Source: Paludibacteraceae bacterium (GTDB lineage: Bacteria > Bacteroidota > Bacteroidia > Bacteroidales > Paludibacteraceae). Taken from it: 64,000 nucleotides of DNA. The notes below the pieces were generated by a model. The model did no database searches and was not told the DNA's origin. It worked only from the letters and a program-made list of their open reading frames with translations. The stretch is from the NCBI GenBank assembly GCA_016292775.1, contig JAEDFN010000005.1:1-64000 (forward strand). The letters are read 5' to 3'. The number at the start of each line of letters is the position of its first letter. The first letter of the stretch is position 1. Positions 37,312 through 46,514 of the stretch are shown here, in pieces. Position numbers and translations under genes: made by a program.

Positions 37312-37426
37312 GAAAAAGTGTAATTTTATGATGTCTGTATAAAGGAAAAAGTGTAATTTTGAGAGTATAAAAAACTAGAAAAAGTGTAATTTTGCATGCG
37401 TAAAAATATGGAAAAAGTGTAATTTT
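37312..37426 (+). repeat. Iteron-like array: four 16-bp repeats at an exact 33-bp period
   Basis: GAAAAAGTGTAATTTT occurs at 37312, 37345, 37378 and 37411, identical each time and exactly 33 bases apart. The 17-base spacers differ, but three contain a TAAAA-like or GTATAAA tract just before the next repeat. The array ends 72 bases before the parC -7 box. It follows the candidate TIR element by about 50 bases. Confidence 0.9.
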
Positions 37427-37475
37427 GCTGTTGCTTGTTCAAAGTAGATTGTTTTCATATCGATATGCTCTTCGT

Positions 37476-37506
37476 TTTGTAAATCATTTTATTTTTTGTA
37501 CCTTTG
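37476..37506 (+). promoter_or_regulatory. Promoter of parC
   Basis: TTTG at 37476-37479 and TACCTTTG at 37499-37506 are 19 bases apart, 27 bases before the ATG. Confidence 0.75.
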
Positions 37507-37533
37507 CAGTTGGTTTGATTCTAATATACTTGT

Positions 37534-40374
37534 ATGTCTGAAATAGTGGATAATAACGAAGAGTTTAACGATAATAATGTTACTGATAGTGCTGATGATG
37601 TAACAATCAATAATCAGTCTATGACGGATGATGTGGATATTAATGATAATAATGCTAAACATTCCGACTATAAGGTAACTGATGGGAAGGGGGCCGATGT
37701 GTACCACCTTTCCGGCATGTTCCGTACCTGGTTCCTGGAGTATGCTTCGTATGTAAATTTGGAGCGTGCTATACCTCATATCAATGACGGCCTTAAGCCC
37801 GTGCAACGCCGTGTGCTGTATTCTATGCGCCGTATCGAAGACGGACGATATAATAAAGTCGCTAATATCGTAGGCCATACAATGCAATTCCACCCTCATG
37901 GCGACGCTTCTATCGGCGAAGCTCTCGTTAATCTCGGACAACGTAATCTTCTTATCGATACACAAGGTAACTGGGGTAATATCCTTACCGGCGATAGTGC
38001 CGCCGCCCCTCGTTATATTGAGGCTCGCCTTACAAAATTTGCCCTCGATGCTGTATTTAATGCAAAAACTACCGAATGGAAACCCTCTTACGACGGCAGA
38101 AATAAAGAGCCTATTTCACTCCCCGTAAAATTCCCTCTTTTACTTGCTCAAGGCTCGGAGGGTATCGGTCTTGGCCTTAATTCTAAAATTCTCCCTCATA
38201 ATTTCGGTGAATTGTGCGATGCTTCTATCGCCTTTCTCCGTGGTGAAGAGTTCGCTCTATACCCCGATTTCCCGACCGGCGGTATGCTCGACGTCAGTAA
38301 ATATAACGATGGTGAACGCGGTGGTAAAATTGTTATTCGTGCTAAAATTGAGAAGGTAGATAATAAAACCCTCAAAATAGTGGAAGTGCCTTATGGCGTT
38401 ACTTCCGGGATGCTCATCGAGTCTATTGTTAAAGCGAATGAAAAGGGTAAGGTCAACATAAAGAAAATAGAAGATATTACTTCAAAAAATGTCGAAATAC
38501 GTCTTCATCTCGAGGCTAAAACTTCCAGCGATAAAACTATCGACGCACTCTATGCTTTTACTAAATGCCAAGTAAATTATTCGCCGAACTGTTGCGTTAT
38601 CGATAATAATAAACCTTGCTTTATCACCGTTTCCGAAGTGCTCCGCCGTAGCACTATCACCACTCAAAATTTACTTAAACGTGAATTGGAGATAGAAAAA
38701 GACGAACTCTTGGAGCAACTCCATTTCTGCTCTCTCGAAAAGATTTTTATCCAAGAAAGGATTTATAAGGATAAAGAATTCGAACAAGCGAAATCTGTTG
38801 ATATTGCCCTCAATCATATTGATAAACGCCTCGAACCGTTTAAACCTGATTTTGTCAGAGCGGTTACTTCCGACGACTTGAAACGTCTGCTCGAAATTAA
38901 AATGGCGCGTATTCTTAAATTCAATATCGATAAATCGGAAGAACAAATTGTAGCTCTTAAAGATAAAATTAAGGATATTGATTTCAAACTGAGCCATTTA
39001 GTGGATTATACTATCGATTGGTTTACTTATATCAAAGATAAATATGCAGCCAAATACCCTCGACAAACAGAGCTCCGTAATTTCGAAACTATCCAAGCGG
39101 TAAAGGTTGTCGAAGCTAATAAGAAATTGTATTTCAATAAAGTGGAGGGCTTTGTGGGTATGGCTCTCAAACGCGATGATAATCTGCAATTTATTTCTAA
39201 CTGCTCCGATATTGACGATATTATCGTATTCCATAAAGATGGTAAATATAGGGTCTTTAAAGTTGCAGATAAAATATATGTAGGTAAAGATGTTATTCAC
39301 GTTGGCATTTTCATTAAAAATGATAAACGTACTATCTACAATGCGGTGTATAGAAATGGCTCTTCAGGTGATTATTATATCAAACGCTTTGCCGTAAATT
39401 CCGTTAATCGTGATAAGGATTACGACCTTACTCAAGGCACTCCGGGCTCTAAAGTGGTGTATTTTACCGCTAATTCAAACGGAGAAGCGGAAACTATCAA
39501 GGTGGTACTCAAACCTTCCCCTCGCAGAGTGAAAAACCTCGTGTTCGAAAAAGATTTCTCTACTATCGCTATTAAGGGTCGTCAATCAATGGGTAATATC
39601 CTTACTAAATTCGACGTCCATAAAATCGACCTGAAACAAAGGGGTACTTCTACTCTCGGTGGTATAGATATCTATTTCGACCGTGATGTGCTACGCTTAA
39701 ATGTAGATAAACGCGGCGATTTCCTCGGTAATTTCGATGGCGATGATAAAATTCTCGTCGTTACCAAGTCCGGTGATTACTATGTTACCGATTTCGACCT
39801 GAATAATCATTACGACGATGATATGCTGTTGATAGAAAAATTCGATGTGTCTAAGGTGTGGACTGCTATCCTCTTTGATGCGGAACAGAAATATTTCTAT
39901 ATCAAACGCTTTAATTTCGAACCTATTAACAAACGTACTCAGTTTATATCCCCTGCCGATGGCTCGTTCTTAAAATTGATTTCAAGCAATTATTACTCTC
40001 GCTTTAAGGTGATTTTTGGTAATGGCGATGAGTTTAGAGAACCTCTCGAAATTGATGCCGACGAATTTATCGGTATAAAAAGTTTTAAAGCTAAAGGAAA
40101 ACGAATCACTACTTATAATGTTGCCGATATCGTTGAACTTGAGCCGCTTAGATTCCCCGAAGATGATGCCGATAACGGCGAACCTGCAGATGATGCGGAA
40201 TCTCAAAATAATACCGATGATAATAACGGGGCGGAGAGTGCGAAAAAATCTTATGAGGAACTTACAAAAGGTATAGAAATTGTTAGCAATCAGCCTTTTG
40301 ACGACGATGCCGATGATGCTGACGATGCTTCTAAGGATATCGATGATATGCTCGGTCAATTACGATTATTTTAA
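37534..40374 (+). CDS. parC: DNA topoisomerase IV subunit A (ParC/GyrA family)
   Basis: This 946-residue subunit cleaves and rejoins DNA in the type II topoisomerase that decatenates chromosomes. A 50-residue Asn/Asp-rich extension precedes the core (FRTWFLEYASYVNLERAIPH). The breakage-reunion domain includes GLKPVQRRVLYSM, FHPHGDASIGEALV and the catalytic Tyr in AAPRYIEARL (about 161). The C-terminal beta-propeller lacks a clear GyrA box, which favours ParC over GyrA. The last 60 residues are strongly acidic (DDADDADDASKDIDDM). ParE is not in the window. A short exported-protein gene follows 4 bases after the stop. Confidence 0.9.
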   Translation: MSEIVDNNEEFNDNNVTDSADDVTINNQSMTDDVDINDNNAKHSDYKVTDGKGADVYHLSGMFRTWFLEYASYVNLERAIPHINDGLKPVQRRVLYSMRRIEDGRYNKVANIVGHTMQFHPHGDASIGEALVNLGQRNLLIDTQGNWGNILTGDSAAAPRYIEARLTKFALDAVFNAKTTEWKPSYDGRNKEPISLPVKFPLLLAQGSEGIGLGLNSKILPHNFGELCDASIAFLRGEEFALYPDFPTGGMLDVSKYNDGERGGKIVIRAKIEKVDNKTLKIVEVPYGVTSGMLIESIVKANEKGKVNIKKIEDITSKNVEIRLHLEAKTSSDKTIDALYAFTKCQVNYSPNCCVIDNNKPCFITVSEVLRRSTITTQNLLKRELEIEKDELLEQLHFCSLEKIFIQERIYKDKEFEQAKSVDIALNHIDKRLEPFKPDFVRAVTSDDLKRLLEIKMARILKFNIDKSEEQIVALKDKIKDIDFKLSHLVDYTIDWFTYIKDKYAAKYPRQTELRNFETIQAVKVVEANKKLYFNKVEGFVGMALKRDDNLQFISNCSDIDDIIVFHKDGKYRVFKVADKIYVGKDVIHVGIFIKNDKRTIYNAVYRNGSSGDYYIKRFAVNSVNRDKDYDLTQGTPGSKVVYFTANSNGEAETIKVVLKPSPRRVKNLVFEKDFSTIAIKGRQSMGNILTKFDVHKIDLKQRGTSTLGGIDIYFDRDVLRLNVDKRGDFLGNFDGDDKILVVTKSGDYYVTDFDLNNHYDDDMLLIEKFDVSKVWTAILFDAEQKYFYIKRFNFEPINKRTQFISPADGSFLKLISSNYYSRFKVIFGNGDEFREPLEIDADEFIGIKSFKAKGKRITTYNVADIVELEPLRFPEDDADNGEPADDAESQNNTDDNNGAESAKKSYEELTKGIEIVSNQPFDDDADDADDASKDIDDMLGQLRLF

Positions 40375-40378
40375 TATT

Positions 40379-40867
40379 ATGAAAAAAATATTCTTTCTTT
40401 TATTGTTGGTCTTCATCCCCTTCTTTGCTTTTGCACAAGATGACGCCGAATCTATTGTATTCAGTGATTTGGAAGTGGAAGGGTTTGAAAATTTATGGGT
40501 GAAAAGCACCCTTAGTACAACAAATACAGATGTGGTTTACGATGTTGTAGCTCGTCCTAAAGGCGGCAAAACTCGCTTTATTTACTCAGTTCATAAAAAT
40601 ATTCAGAAACTTTTTAAGGCTATTGCAAAAAAATATCCCGACGAGCTCTTAAATATGATGGGTACGAATAATTTGGTCTATATCGATTTCACCGTGAATG
40701 AAGATGGAGATGCTATCCTCAAGTCTGTTACCAATGGTGCAACGCTTGGAATAGACACAAAAATTGCACAAAAGATACTCAATTCGTGCAAAAAATGGTA
40801 CCCTTCTATGTTAAATAACCGGGAGGTCAAAAGCGATATGAGATTGCAGATTGATATTTCTCTATAA
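40379..40867 (+). CDS. Exported protein with a TonB C-terminal-like domain
   Basis: Started at 40379 it has 162 residues with a signal peptide (MKKIFFLLLLVFIPFFAFAQ). An upstream in-frame start would lie inside parC and would bury that signal. The C-terminal half (NLVYIDFTVNEDGDAILKSV ... CKKWYPSMLNNREVKSDM) resembles the TonB C-terminal fold seen in many small Bacteroidetes envelope proteins. It has no N-terminal anchor or proline-rich spanner, so it is not a classical TonB. It is probably periplasmic and cotranscribed with parC. Function unknown. Confidence 0.75.
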   Translation: MKKIFFLLLLVFIPFFAFAQDDAESIVFSDLEVEGFENLWVKSTLSTTNTDVVYDVVARPKGGKTRFIYSVHKNIQKLFKAIAKKYPDELLNMMGTNNLVYIDFTVNEDGDAILKSVTNGATLGIDTKIAQKILNSCKKWYPSMLNNREVKSDMRLQIDISL

Positions 40868-40963
40868 AATTGATTACCATTATCTTTAATTTGTTATTAT
40901 TTACTATTGTTTGGTTGAAAACTATAATGAAAATAGGGTAGAGTAGTTGCCCTCATATTTTTG

Positions 40964-40994
40964 TTGCTTATTTTGGTATTATTTTCTACCTTTG
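40964..40994 (+). promoter_or_regulatory. Promoter of ptb-buk
   Basis: TTG at 40964-40966 and TACCTTTG at 40987-40994 have 20-base spacing, 42 bases before the ATG. Confidence 0.65.
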
Positions 40995-41036
40995 TATCGA
41001 ATAAGTTGAGTAATAATCTAACAAGTAAATATAAAA

Positions 41037-41948
41037 ATGGAACCAATTAAATCTTTTAAAGAGTTGACTGCTTATCTTACAAGTGGTCAAAATGCAAAAC
41101 GTAAAAAAATGGCTGTGGCTAATGCCGTTGATGACCATACTATCGAGGCTGTAATGCACGCAGTAAGCCAAGGTGTTATCGAAGCTTACCTTGTAGGTGA
41201 TGAAAAAATTATCTCAGAGAAGTTAAAAGCATTCGAGCCTACAGAGTTCGTTCATATTGTAAATGTACCTGATATCCAAGCCGCTACAGAAGAGGCTGTT
41301 CGTATGGTTAAAGCCGGTGAATGCGACGTACTTATGAAGGGTATGGTGAATACAGACGTTATCTTACGTGTTGTCCTCAATAAAGAAAAAGGTCTCCTTC
41401 CTGCAGGTAGAGTGCTTACTTATTGCTCCGCCCTCAATATTCCGGGCTATCATAAACTCGCCTTCTTCCTCGATCCTGCCGTTATCCCGGCTCCTACTAA
41501 AGAGCAACGTATCGAAATGCTCAAATATGTGCTCGAAATGGCACGTAAATTCGGCGTTAAACAGCCTAAAGTAGCTCTTATTCACGCAACAGAAAAGGCT
41601 AATCCGAAAATCGCTTTCATGCAAGATTATCTCGATATCATAGAGCTTTCTAAAACCGGATATTTCGGCGATTGTATCGTTGACGGCCCTATGGATACTT
41701 TCCTTGCCCTTGATAAAGAGCGTGGCGCCATCAAAAATGTGCCTACTCCTATCCTCGGTGATGCCGATATCTTGATGTTCCCGGACTTCGATTCTGCTAA
41801 TGCTTTCTATAAAGCCCTCGTTTCTTTTGCAGGCGCAGGTATGGCAGGTACTCTTCAAGGTACTGAGAAACCGGTTGTTATCACATCTCGTTCCGATAGC
41901 GCTGATATGAAGTTCTATAGCATCTGTATGGCTGCTATGCTCGCTTAA
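41037..41948 (+). CDS. ptb: Phosphate butyryltransferase
   Basis: This 303-residue enzyme of the phosphotransacetylase/phosphotransbutyrylase family converts butyryl-CoA and phosphate to butyryl-phosphate in the cytoplasm. Conserved stretches include VLMKGMVNTDVILRVVLNKE, PALNIPGY-like SALNIPGYHKLAFF, VALIHATEKANPK and a C-terminal GAGMAGTLQGTEKPVVITSR. It lies 35 bases upstream of the kinase gene, and the pair is the standard butyrate kinase route. Preference for butyryl over other acyl-CoAs is inferred from the partner. Confidence 0.92.
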   Translation: MEPIKSFKELTAYLTSGQNAKRKKMAVANAVDDHTIEAVMHAVSQGVIEAYLVGDEKIISEKLKAFEPTEFVHIVNVPDIQAATEEAVRMVKAGECDVLMKGMVNTDVILRVVLNKEKGLLPAGRVLTYCSALNIPGYHKLAFFLDPAVIPAPTKEQRIEMLKYVLEMARKFGVKQPKVALIHATEKANPKIAFMQDYLDIIELSKTGYFGDCIVDGPMDTFLALDKERGAIKNVPTPILGDADILMFPDFDSANAFYKALVSFAGAGMAGTLQGTEKPVVITSRSDSADMKFYSICMAAMLA

Positions 41949-41983
41949 TTAGTTTCTTTAACCTTAATTTAATATAACAAACC

Positions 41984-43045
41984 ATGTTTAAAATTCTTGT
42001 TATCAATCCCGGATCTACATCTACTAAATTCGCCGTTTACCATGATGAGGAGTCGGTATTTCAAAAAACTTTACGCCACCAAGGGGAAGAATTAGCTCCT
42101 TTCAGTACTGTGGCTGCGCAATATGAATTCCGTAAAGAGACTATCTTAAAGGCTCTTAAAGAAGAAAATATACCTGTAGATTTCGATATCATCGTTGGCC
42201 GTGGCGGTCTTACTCGCCCTGTAGTTTCCGGCGTTTACGAGGTGTCGGAAGATATGCGTAAAGTGCTCCTCTCTGCCGAATATGGCGAGCACGCTTGTAA
42301 CCTTGGTGGCCTTATCGCTGCCGATATTGCAAAAGAAATCGGTTGTAAAGCCGTTATCGCAGACCCTGTTGTGGTGGACGAACTTCAAGATGTGGCTCGT
42401 ATTTCCGGTCACCCGGAATTGCCTAATATATCTATTTTTCACGCACTAAATCAAAAAGCTATCGCTCGTAGATTTGCTAAAGAAAATGGAAAAAAATACG
42501 AAGAGTTAAACCTTATCATTGCTCACCTTGGTGGTGGCGTTTCTGTAGGTGCTCATAATTTCGGAAAAGTTATCGATGTAAACTGCGCCCTCGGCGGTAA
42601 TGGTCCTTTCTCTCCGGAACGCGTTGGTACTGTGTCGGCTACGGGTCTTATGAACCTTTGCTTCAGCGGTAAATATACAAAACAAGAGGTGAAACGTATG
42701 CTCGTCGGTAATGGTGGACTTATGGCTCACCTCGGCTTGAATGATGCTTATCAAGTAGAGCAAAGAGCAGAATCCGGTAAAGATCCACACGCCGCTCTTA
42801 TTTATGACGCAATGGCTTATAATGTAGCAAAAGAAATCGGCGCCATGGCCACTGTTCTTAAGGGTAAAGTCGATGCTATCCTCCTCACCGGCGGTATCGC
42901 TTATGGTAAAGGCTTTTGCAAATATATCGAAGATATGGTAGGCTTTATCGCTCCTGTTAAAGTCTATGCCGGCGAAGATGAACTCGGCGCACTCGCTTCA
43001 AGCGGCCTCCGTGTCCTTAATGGCGAACCTACTCTTAAATATTAA
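41984..43045 (+). CDS. buk: Butyrate kinase
   Basis: This 353-residue ASKHA-superfamily kinase makes ATP from butyryl-phosphate, the last step of butyrate fermentation. It begins ILVINPGSTSTKFAVYHD and has the conserved GRGGLTRPV, IAHLGGGVSVGAH (phosphate 2 loop) and ILLTGGIAYG (adenosine loop). Length is normal for the family. Isobutyrate or branched-chain substrates are possible. It ends in a strong terminator. Confidence 0.95.
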   Translation: MFKILVINPGSTSTKFAVYHDEESVFQKTLRHQGEELAPFSTVAAQYEFRKETILKALKEENIPVDFDIIVGRGGLTRPVVSGVYEVSEDMRKVLLSAEYGEHACNLGGLIAADIAKEIGCKAVIADPVVVDELQDVARISGHPELPNISIFHALNQKAIARRFAKENGKKYEELNLIIAHLGGGVSVGAHNFGKVIDVNCALGGNGPFSPERVGTVSATGLMNLCFSGKYTKQEVKRMLVGNGGLMAHLGLNDAYQVEQRAESGKDPHAALIYDAMAYNVAKEIGAMATVLKGKVDAILLTGGIAYGKGFCKYIEDMVGFIAPVKVYAGEDELGALASSGLRVLNGEPTLKY

Positions 43046-43069
43046 AAGTGATATTTTTATAATAATTGA

Positions 43070-43102
43070 AACCACTCTCTTTGTGATGAGAGTGGTTTTT
43101 TT
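43070..43102 (+). terminator. Rho-independent terminator of ptb-buk
   Basis: AACCACTCTC (43070-43079) pairs perfectly with GAGAGTGGTT (43088-43097), followed by T residues. Confidence 0.9.
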
Positions 43103-43114
43103 ATTCTATACTAT

Positions 43115-43144
43115 TTTGCTTTCCAAAAAAAAATGGTACTTTTG
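43115..43144 (+). promoter_or_regulatory. Promoter of the secreted thioredoxin
   Basis: TTTG at 43115-43118 and TACTTTTG at 43137-43144 have 18-base spacing, just after the buk terminator. Confidence 0.6.
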
Positions 43145-43172
43145 TATCCGAAAATTATAAATCCTTTAATGT

Positions 43173-43607
43173 ATGAAAAACATTGTAAGTATAGTGGCTG
43201 TTTGGCTGCTTTTTTCTCTGTCTGCTTTGTCTCAAAATAGTGATGTTGTTGTAGTTAAGCATCTTACTAAAGCGGAATTCTTGTCTAAAGTGTGGAATTA
43301 TGAAGCTAATCCGAACGAGTGGAAATATGAGGGTGATAAACCTTGTATTATCGATTTTTATACCACTTGGTGCGGACCATGCAAGCGCCTTAGCCCTATA
43401 CTCGAAGAGTTGGCAGTAGAATACAAAGGCAAAATAGTTGTGTACAAAATCAATACAGAAGTGGAACGCGAGCTAGCTCAAGTATTTCAAGTGAGGAGTA
43501 TCCCTACACTCCTTTTCTGCCCGTTGAATGATAATCCTCAAATCAATGTAGGTGCCCTGCCGAAGGAGCAGCTCGTTGAGGCTATTAATAAAGTGCTGTT
43601 AAAATAG
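43173..43607 (+). CDS. Exported thioredoxin-fold protein
   Basis: The signal peptide MKNIVSIVAVWLLFSLSALSQ is followed by a thioredoxin domain with active site TTWCGPCKRL (about 66-71) and the cis-Pro loop VRSIPTLLF. At 144 residues it is a single-domain thioredoxin placed in the periplasm. A lysine- and tryptophan-rich segment (WNYEANPNEWKYEGDKP) precedes the fold and is common in Bacteroidetes periplasmic thioredoxins. The WCGPC motif suggests a disulfide reductase rather than an oxidase. It is flanked by terminators and so is monocistronic. Confidence 0.9.
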   Translation: MKNIVSIVAVWLLFSLSALSQNSDVVVVKHLTKAEFLSKVWNYEANPNEWKYEGDKPCIIDFYTTWCGPCKRLSPILEELAVEYKGKIVVYKINTEVERELAQVFQVRSIPTLLFCPLNDNPQINVGALPKEQLVEAINKVLLK

Positions 43608-43700
43608 GTGCTTACTATATTACGCCTGTTGCTATGCTCTGCATATCGCAAGCTCGGCTACTTTTTAGTATGAAACAAAAATAATACTTGTTTATAATAA

Positions 43701-43750
43701 AACGGAGGGTGTATCAATTATTGGTTTTTGATACACCCTCCGTTTTTTTT
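43701..43750 (+). terminator. Bidirectional terminator between convergent genes
   Basis: A perfect 16-bp stem, ACGGAGGGTGTATCAA (43702-43717) with its complement at 43728-43743, has T residues after it on the plus strand and TTTTATTA after it on the minus strand. It lies between the thioredoxin gene and the convergent protease gene. Confidence 0.9.
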
Positions 43751-43788
43751 GTTGGTATTTATTTCCGACTGTAGTTATCCTTTGCGTA

Positions 43789-45453
43789 TTATGGCTTTAA
43801 TAGCTCTTGATAAACTTCGTCTTTGTTGATTATATCAATAGTTTTCTCTATCCATTCATCACTCTTTAACGAGAATATCATACTGCCTTGAGAGTAGTAA
43901 TATCTGGTAATTATCTCATTCTCTAACTTGCGTTTTATGGTTGGTTTCAGCCTTTGTAAATCGTATTTTACATTAGGTTTTAACAGCTCTTTTAATTTAT
44001 CTATGTGCTCTTTTGCTATTTCTTCATAGCCTTCCGCTTTTATCAATGACTCTAATGACTGTAGATACATGTTTGAGGTTAATGAGTAGTTGAAATTGTT
44101 GGCAATTACAAAATTACAGAAATCTTCATAAATAGAGTCGGAAACTTCAAACTCCATCGGTTGTGCTATGGTTTTATGCTCATAATGGTACTTATTGGCG
44201 TATTTGTAAAACATATTGTAGTATTGAAGATAGTCGCATATTGTCAATTCTTCTTTTATTTCAAATGCAGTGTCGGGATTAATTCCGCTACCGTCATATA
44301 CAATACGTCCGTTCTTTGTTTTATATTCATTAAGTAAAGAGTCGACAAGTACTCTCTCTTTATTTCCATCATGGCGCGATGTATAGTCTATTGCTTGTAT
44401 GCATCTGCCGGAAGGAAGTATGTATTTGCCTATTGTGAGTTTAAGATATGTATCGTATCCGGTAGAGGTGATGTTTTGTACAAGTGCTTTACCAAAAGAT
44501 CGTTCTCCTACTATGAGAGCTTTGTCTAAATCTTGAAACGACCCCGCTAATAATTCCGACGCTGATGCCGACTCTTTATTTACTATAAAGGCCAATTTCA
44601 TGTTCGGATATTTTGGTACGTTTATTGTGCTGTAAGTCTGTGTGTTTTTCTGATTTCTCTTCTTTAAATCCACAATCTTGGTGCTCTTTGGCAAGAATAA
44701 TGATGCAATGTTTACCGCTTGCTGAAGTATACCACCGCCGTTATCTCGAAGGTCGATTATCAAATTCTCTATGCCGTTGTTGGTAACTAAAGAGTCGAGT
44801 TTCGTTTTAAAGGTTGATGATGTGTTTTCTACAAACGAGGTTATTTTTATATATCCTGTTCCCGGCGCAATTTCTAAAGCTACAGGTATGGAATTTTCAG
44901 AAACATAATTCCTTGTTACCTCTTTTATGATGTTTTTTTCATTACCATATCTTTTTATCTCAATCTTTAGTTTTTCGCTTGATGTGCCCCTGAGCATATC
45001 CGATACTTGAGAAAGTTCCAGTGGAGCACATTTCTTACCATTGATAGATACCATGATGTCTCCCACTATAATGCCGGCATTATAGGCAGGCATATCCTTG
45101 AGCACTTTTGTAATGTGTATCTCTCCGTCAATCTTTTGTATCACAACGCCTACACCCATATATTCCCCTTTGTTTATCGTGCGAATATATTGGTTGTTAA
45201 CCTCGGGGATAAATATCGTGTACGGGTCTAAAGAGTAGAGCATCCCCTCTAATGCAAAATTCAATAAATTGTCGTAATTGATTTCGTCTACATAATTGAT
45301 ACTCAATTCCCTAAGCACATTAGCATAGGTCTCTATATTTTTTAGTTGATTGAATTTACTCTCCCCTTCTTGTTTTTTGTTTTTATTTCCTGCAATTATT
45401 GTTAATGATATTGCTAAAAACGAAAGTAGAATAGTGAATCTGATTTTTTTCAT
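43789..45453 (-). CDS. S41 family C-terminal processing peptidase
   Basis: This 554-residue exported serine protease has a signal peptide (MKKIRFTILLSFLAISLTII), an N-terminal helical domain, a PDZ domain (GVGVVIQKIDGEIHITKV...GIIVGDIMVSINGK) and the S41 catalytic core. The Ser is in NKESASASELLAG and the Lys in GERSFGKALVQ. The C-terminal 180 residues are the extra domain of the long Bacteroidetes members. It should cleave periplasmic proteins near their C-termini. It lies 2 bases after the TerB-DnaJ gene on the same strand, so the two form an operon. Confidence 0.93.
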   Translation of the reverse strand: MKKIRFTILLSFLAISLTIIAGNKNKKQEGESKFNQLKNIETYANVLRELSINYVDEINYDNLLNFALEGMLYSLDPYTIFIPEVNNQYIRTINKGEYMGVGVVIQKIDGEIHITKVLKDMPAYNAGIIVGDIMVSINGKKCAPLELSQVSDMLRGTSSEKLKIEIKRYGNEKNIIKEVTRNYVSENSIPVALEIAPGTGYIKITSFVENTSSTFKTKLDSLVTNNGIENLIIDLRDNGGGILQQAVNIASLFLPKSTKIVDLKKRNQKNTQTYSTINVPKYPNMKLAFIVNKESASASELLAGSFQDLDKALIVGERSFGKALVQNITSTGYDTYLKLTIGKYILPSGRCIQAIDYTSRHDGNKERVLVDSLLNEYKTKNGRIVYDGSGINPDTAFEIKEELTICDYLQYYNMFYKYANKYHYEHKTIAQPMEFEVSDSIYEDFCNFVIANNFNYSLTSNMYLQSLESLIKAEGYEEIAKEHIDKLKELLKPNVKYDLQRLKPTIKRKLENEIITRYYYSQGSMIFSLKSDEWIEKTIDIINKDEVYQELLKP

Positions 45454-45455
45454 AT

Positions 45456-46253
45456 TTATTTTATATTACGTTGTTTACAAATTTCGTCGTAGGCATCTTT
45501 TACTCGTCTGAAGCGTTCCGTAGCTTTCTGCTTTTCCGCCTCTCCTAATGTAGCTACTTTGTCCGGGTGATATTTCATCGCCATTTTTCTGTATGCTTTT
45601 TTTACCTCTTCGTCGGTGCAATTACTATCTATCTCCAATACATCGTACGCCCAATTGATGCTCTTCTTTTCTGTGATAAACATCGCGGAAATAGATTTAT
45701 AATCGGCGTCGGAAATCTGTAAAAGTATTGCTATCCGCTGAAGTAAAATAATCTCTTGACGACAAATCTCCCCGTCTGCCTTTGCTATGTCAAACAGCAT
45801 ATACAGCATCTGTGTCCTTATTTGATATTGTAATATCAACGATGCTTTGTTGGCTACATTGTCAATATTAATATTGGTTTGTAACGCGTCTCTCAACATG
45901 TGTAATGCTTCGTTGGCATCGTTCGTATCCGGAAATATCTGGTGTAAATAATCTTTTACTCGCTCTAATTCACTTTTTAGTACTTGCCCGTCGGCTTGCA
46001 TTATCGCCGCTGTTAACTGTATTAATATCAGTCTGAATTCGTATTGTAAATTGAAAGATTGATACCCGGTTCCTCTTCGCGGATTATTATATTGAGGCCG
46101 ATTATTACTTTGAGTACCTACATAATCATTACCGAATAATGAGGTAATTATCCGTGCTAACAATCCACCTCCTATCCAACCAAATATAATTCCTATAGGA
46201 CCCAATAGTGGATATAAAACAAAACAAAATATCAGCCTTAATATTATATTCAT
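45456..46253 (-). CDS. TerB-DnaJ domain protein (DjlA-like)
   Basis: This 265-residue protein has one or two hydrophobic N-terminal segments (ILRLIFCFVLYPLLGPIGII), a TerB-like helical domain (about 75-190, LTAAIMQADGQVLKSE, DIAKADGEICRQE) and a C-terminal J domain with the HPD motif in AMKYHPDKVA. DjlA proteins are membrane-anchored co-chaperones of DnaK, with the J domain in the cytoplasm. The J domain at the very end follows the DjlA order. It shares a promoter with the S41 protease, suggesting a joint role in envelope protein quality control (inference). Confidence 0.88.
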   Translation of the reverse strand: MNIILRLIFCFVLYPLLGPIGIIFGWIGGGLLARIITSLFGNDYVGTQSNNRPQYNNPRRGTGYQSFNLQYEFRLILIQLTAAIMQADGQVLKSELERVKDYLHQIFPDTNDANEALHMLRDALQTNINIDNVANKASLILQYQIRTQMLYMLFDIAKADGEICRQEIILLQRIAILLQISDADYKSISAMFITEKKSINWAYDVLEIDSNCTDEEVKKAYRKMAMKYHPDKVATLGEAEKQKATERFRRVKDAYDEICKQRNIK

Positions 46254-46311
46254 TTATTATTCAATGTTGTAATTGTGCTTTTGTACTAATTTATGCTTTT
46301 ATATCATTATG

Positions 46312-46342
46312 CAAAGGTATATCTTTTTTTATGAATGACAAA
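46312..46342 (-). promoter_or_regulatory. Promoter of the TerB-DnaJ / S41 operon
   Basis: On the minus strand TACCTTTG (46319-46312) and TTTG (46342-46339) are 19 bases apart, about 58 bases before the ATG. Confidence 0.75.
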
Positions 46343-46514
46343 GTGCTTTTGTGGGTTGTAATGTTTTTTATTGTTTGTTAGGTTTTTGTAGTTGTAAAAC
46401 TCCTTGCTTGTTTGAAAATAAATTATTAAATTCGCATTTGTCAATACATATTTATTCAAAGGTGATAGTGGTAACATTTTACTACTGTTATTCAGTAAGT
46501 TATATTAAATTTTT

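Noticed and set aside
37312..37426. Four regularly spaced repeats as a small CRISPR array
   Set aside because: The repeats are only 16 bp, the spacers are 17 bp and AT-rich, and no cas genes are present.
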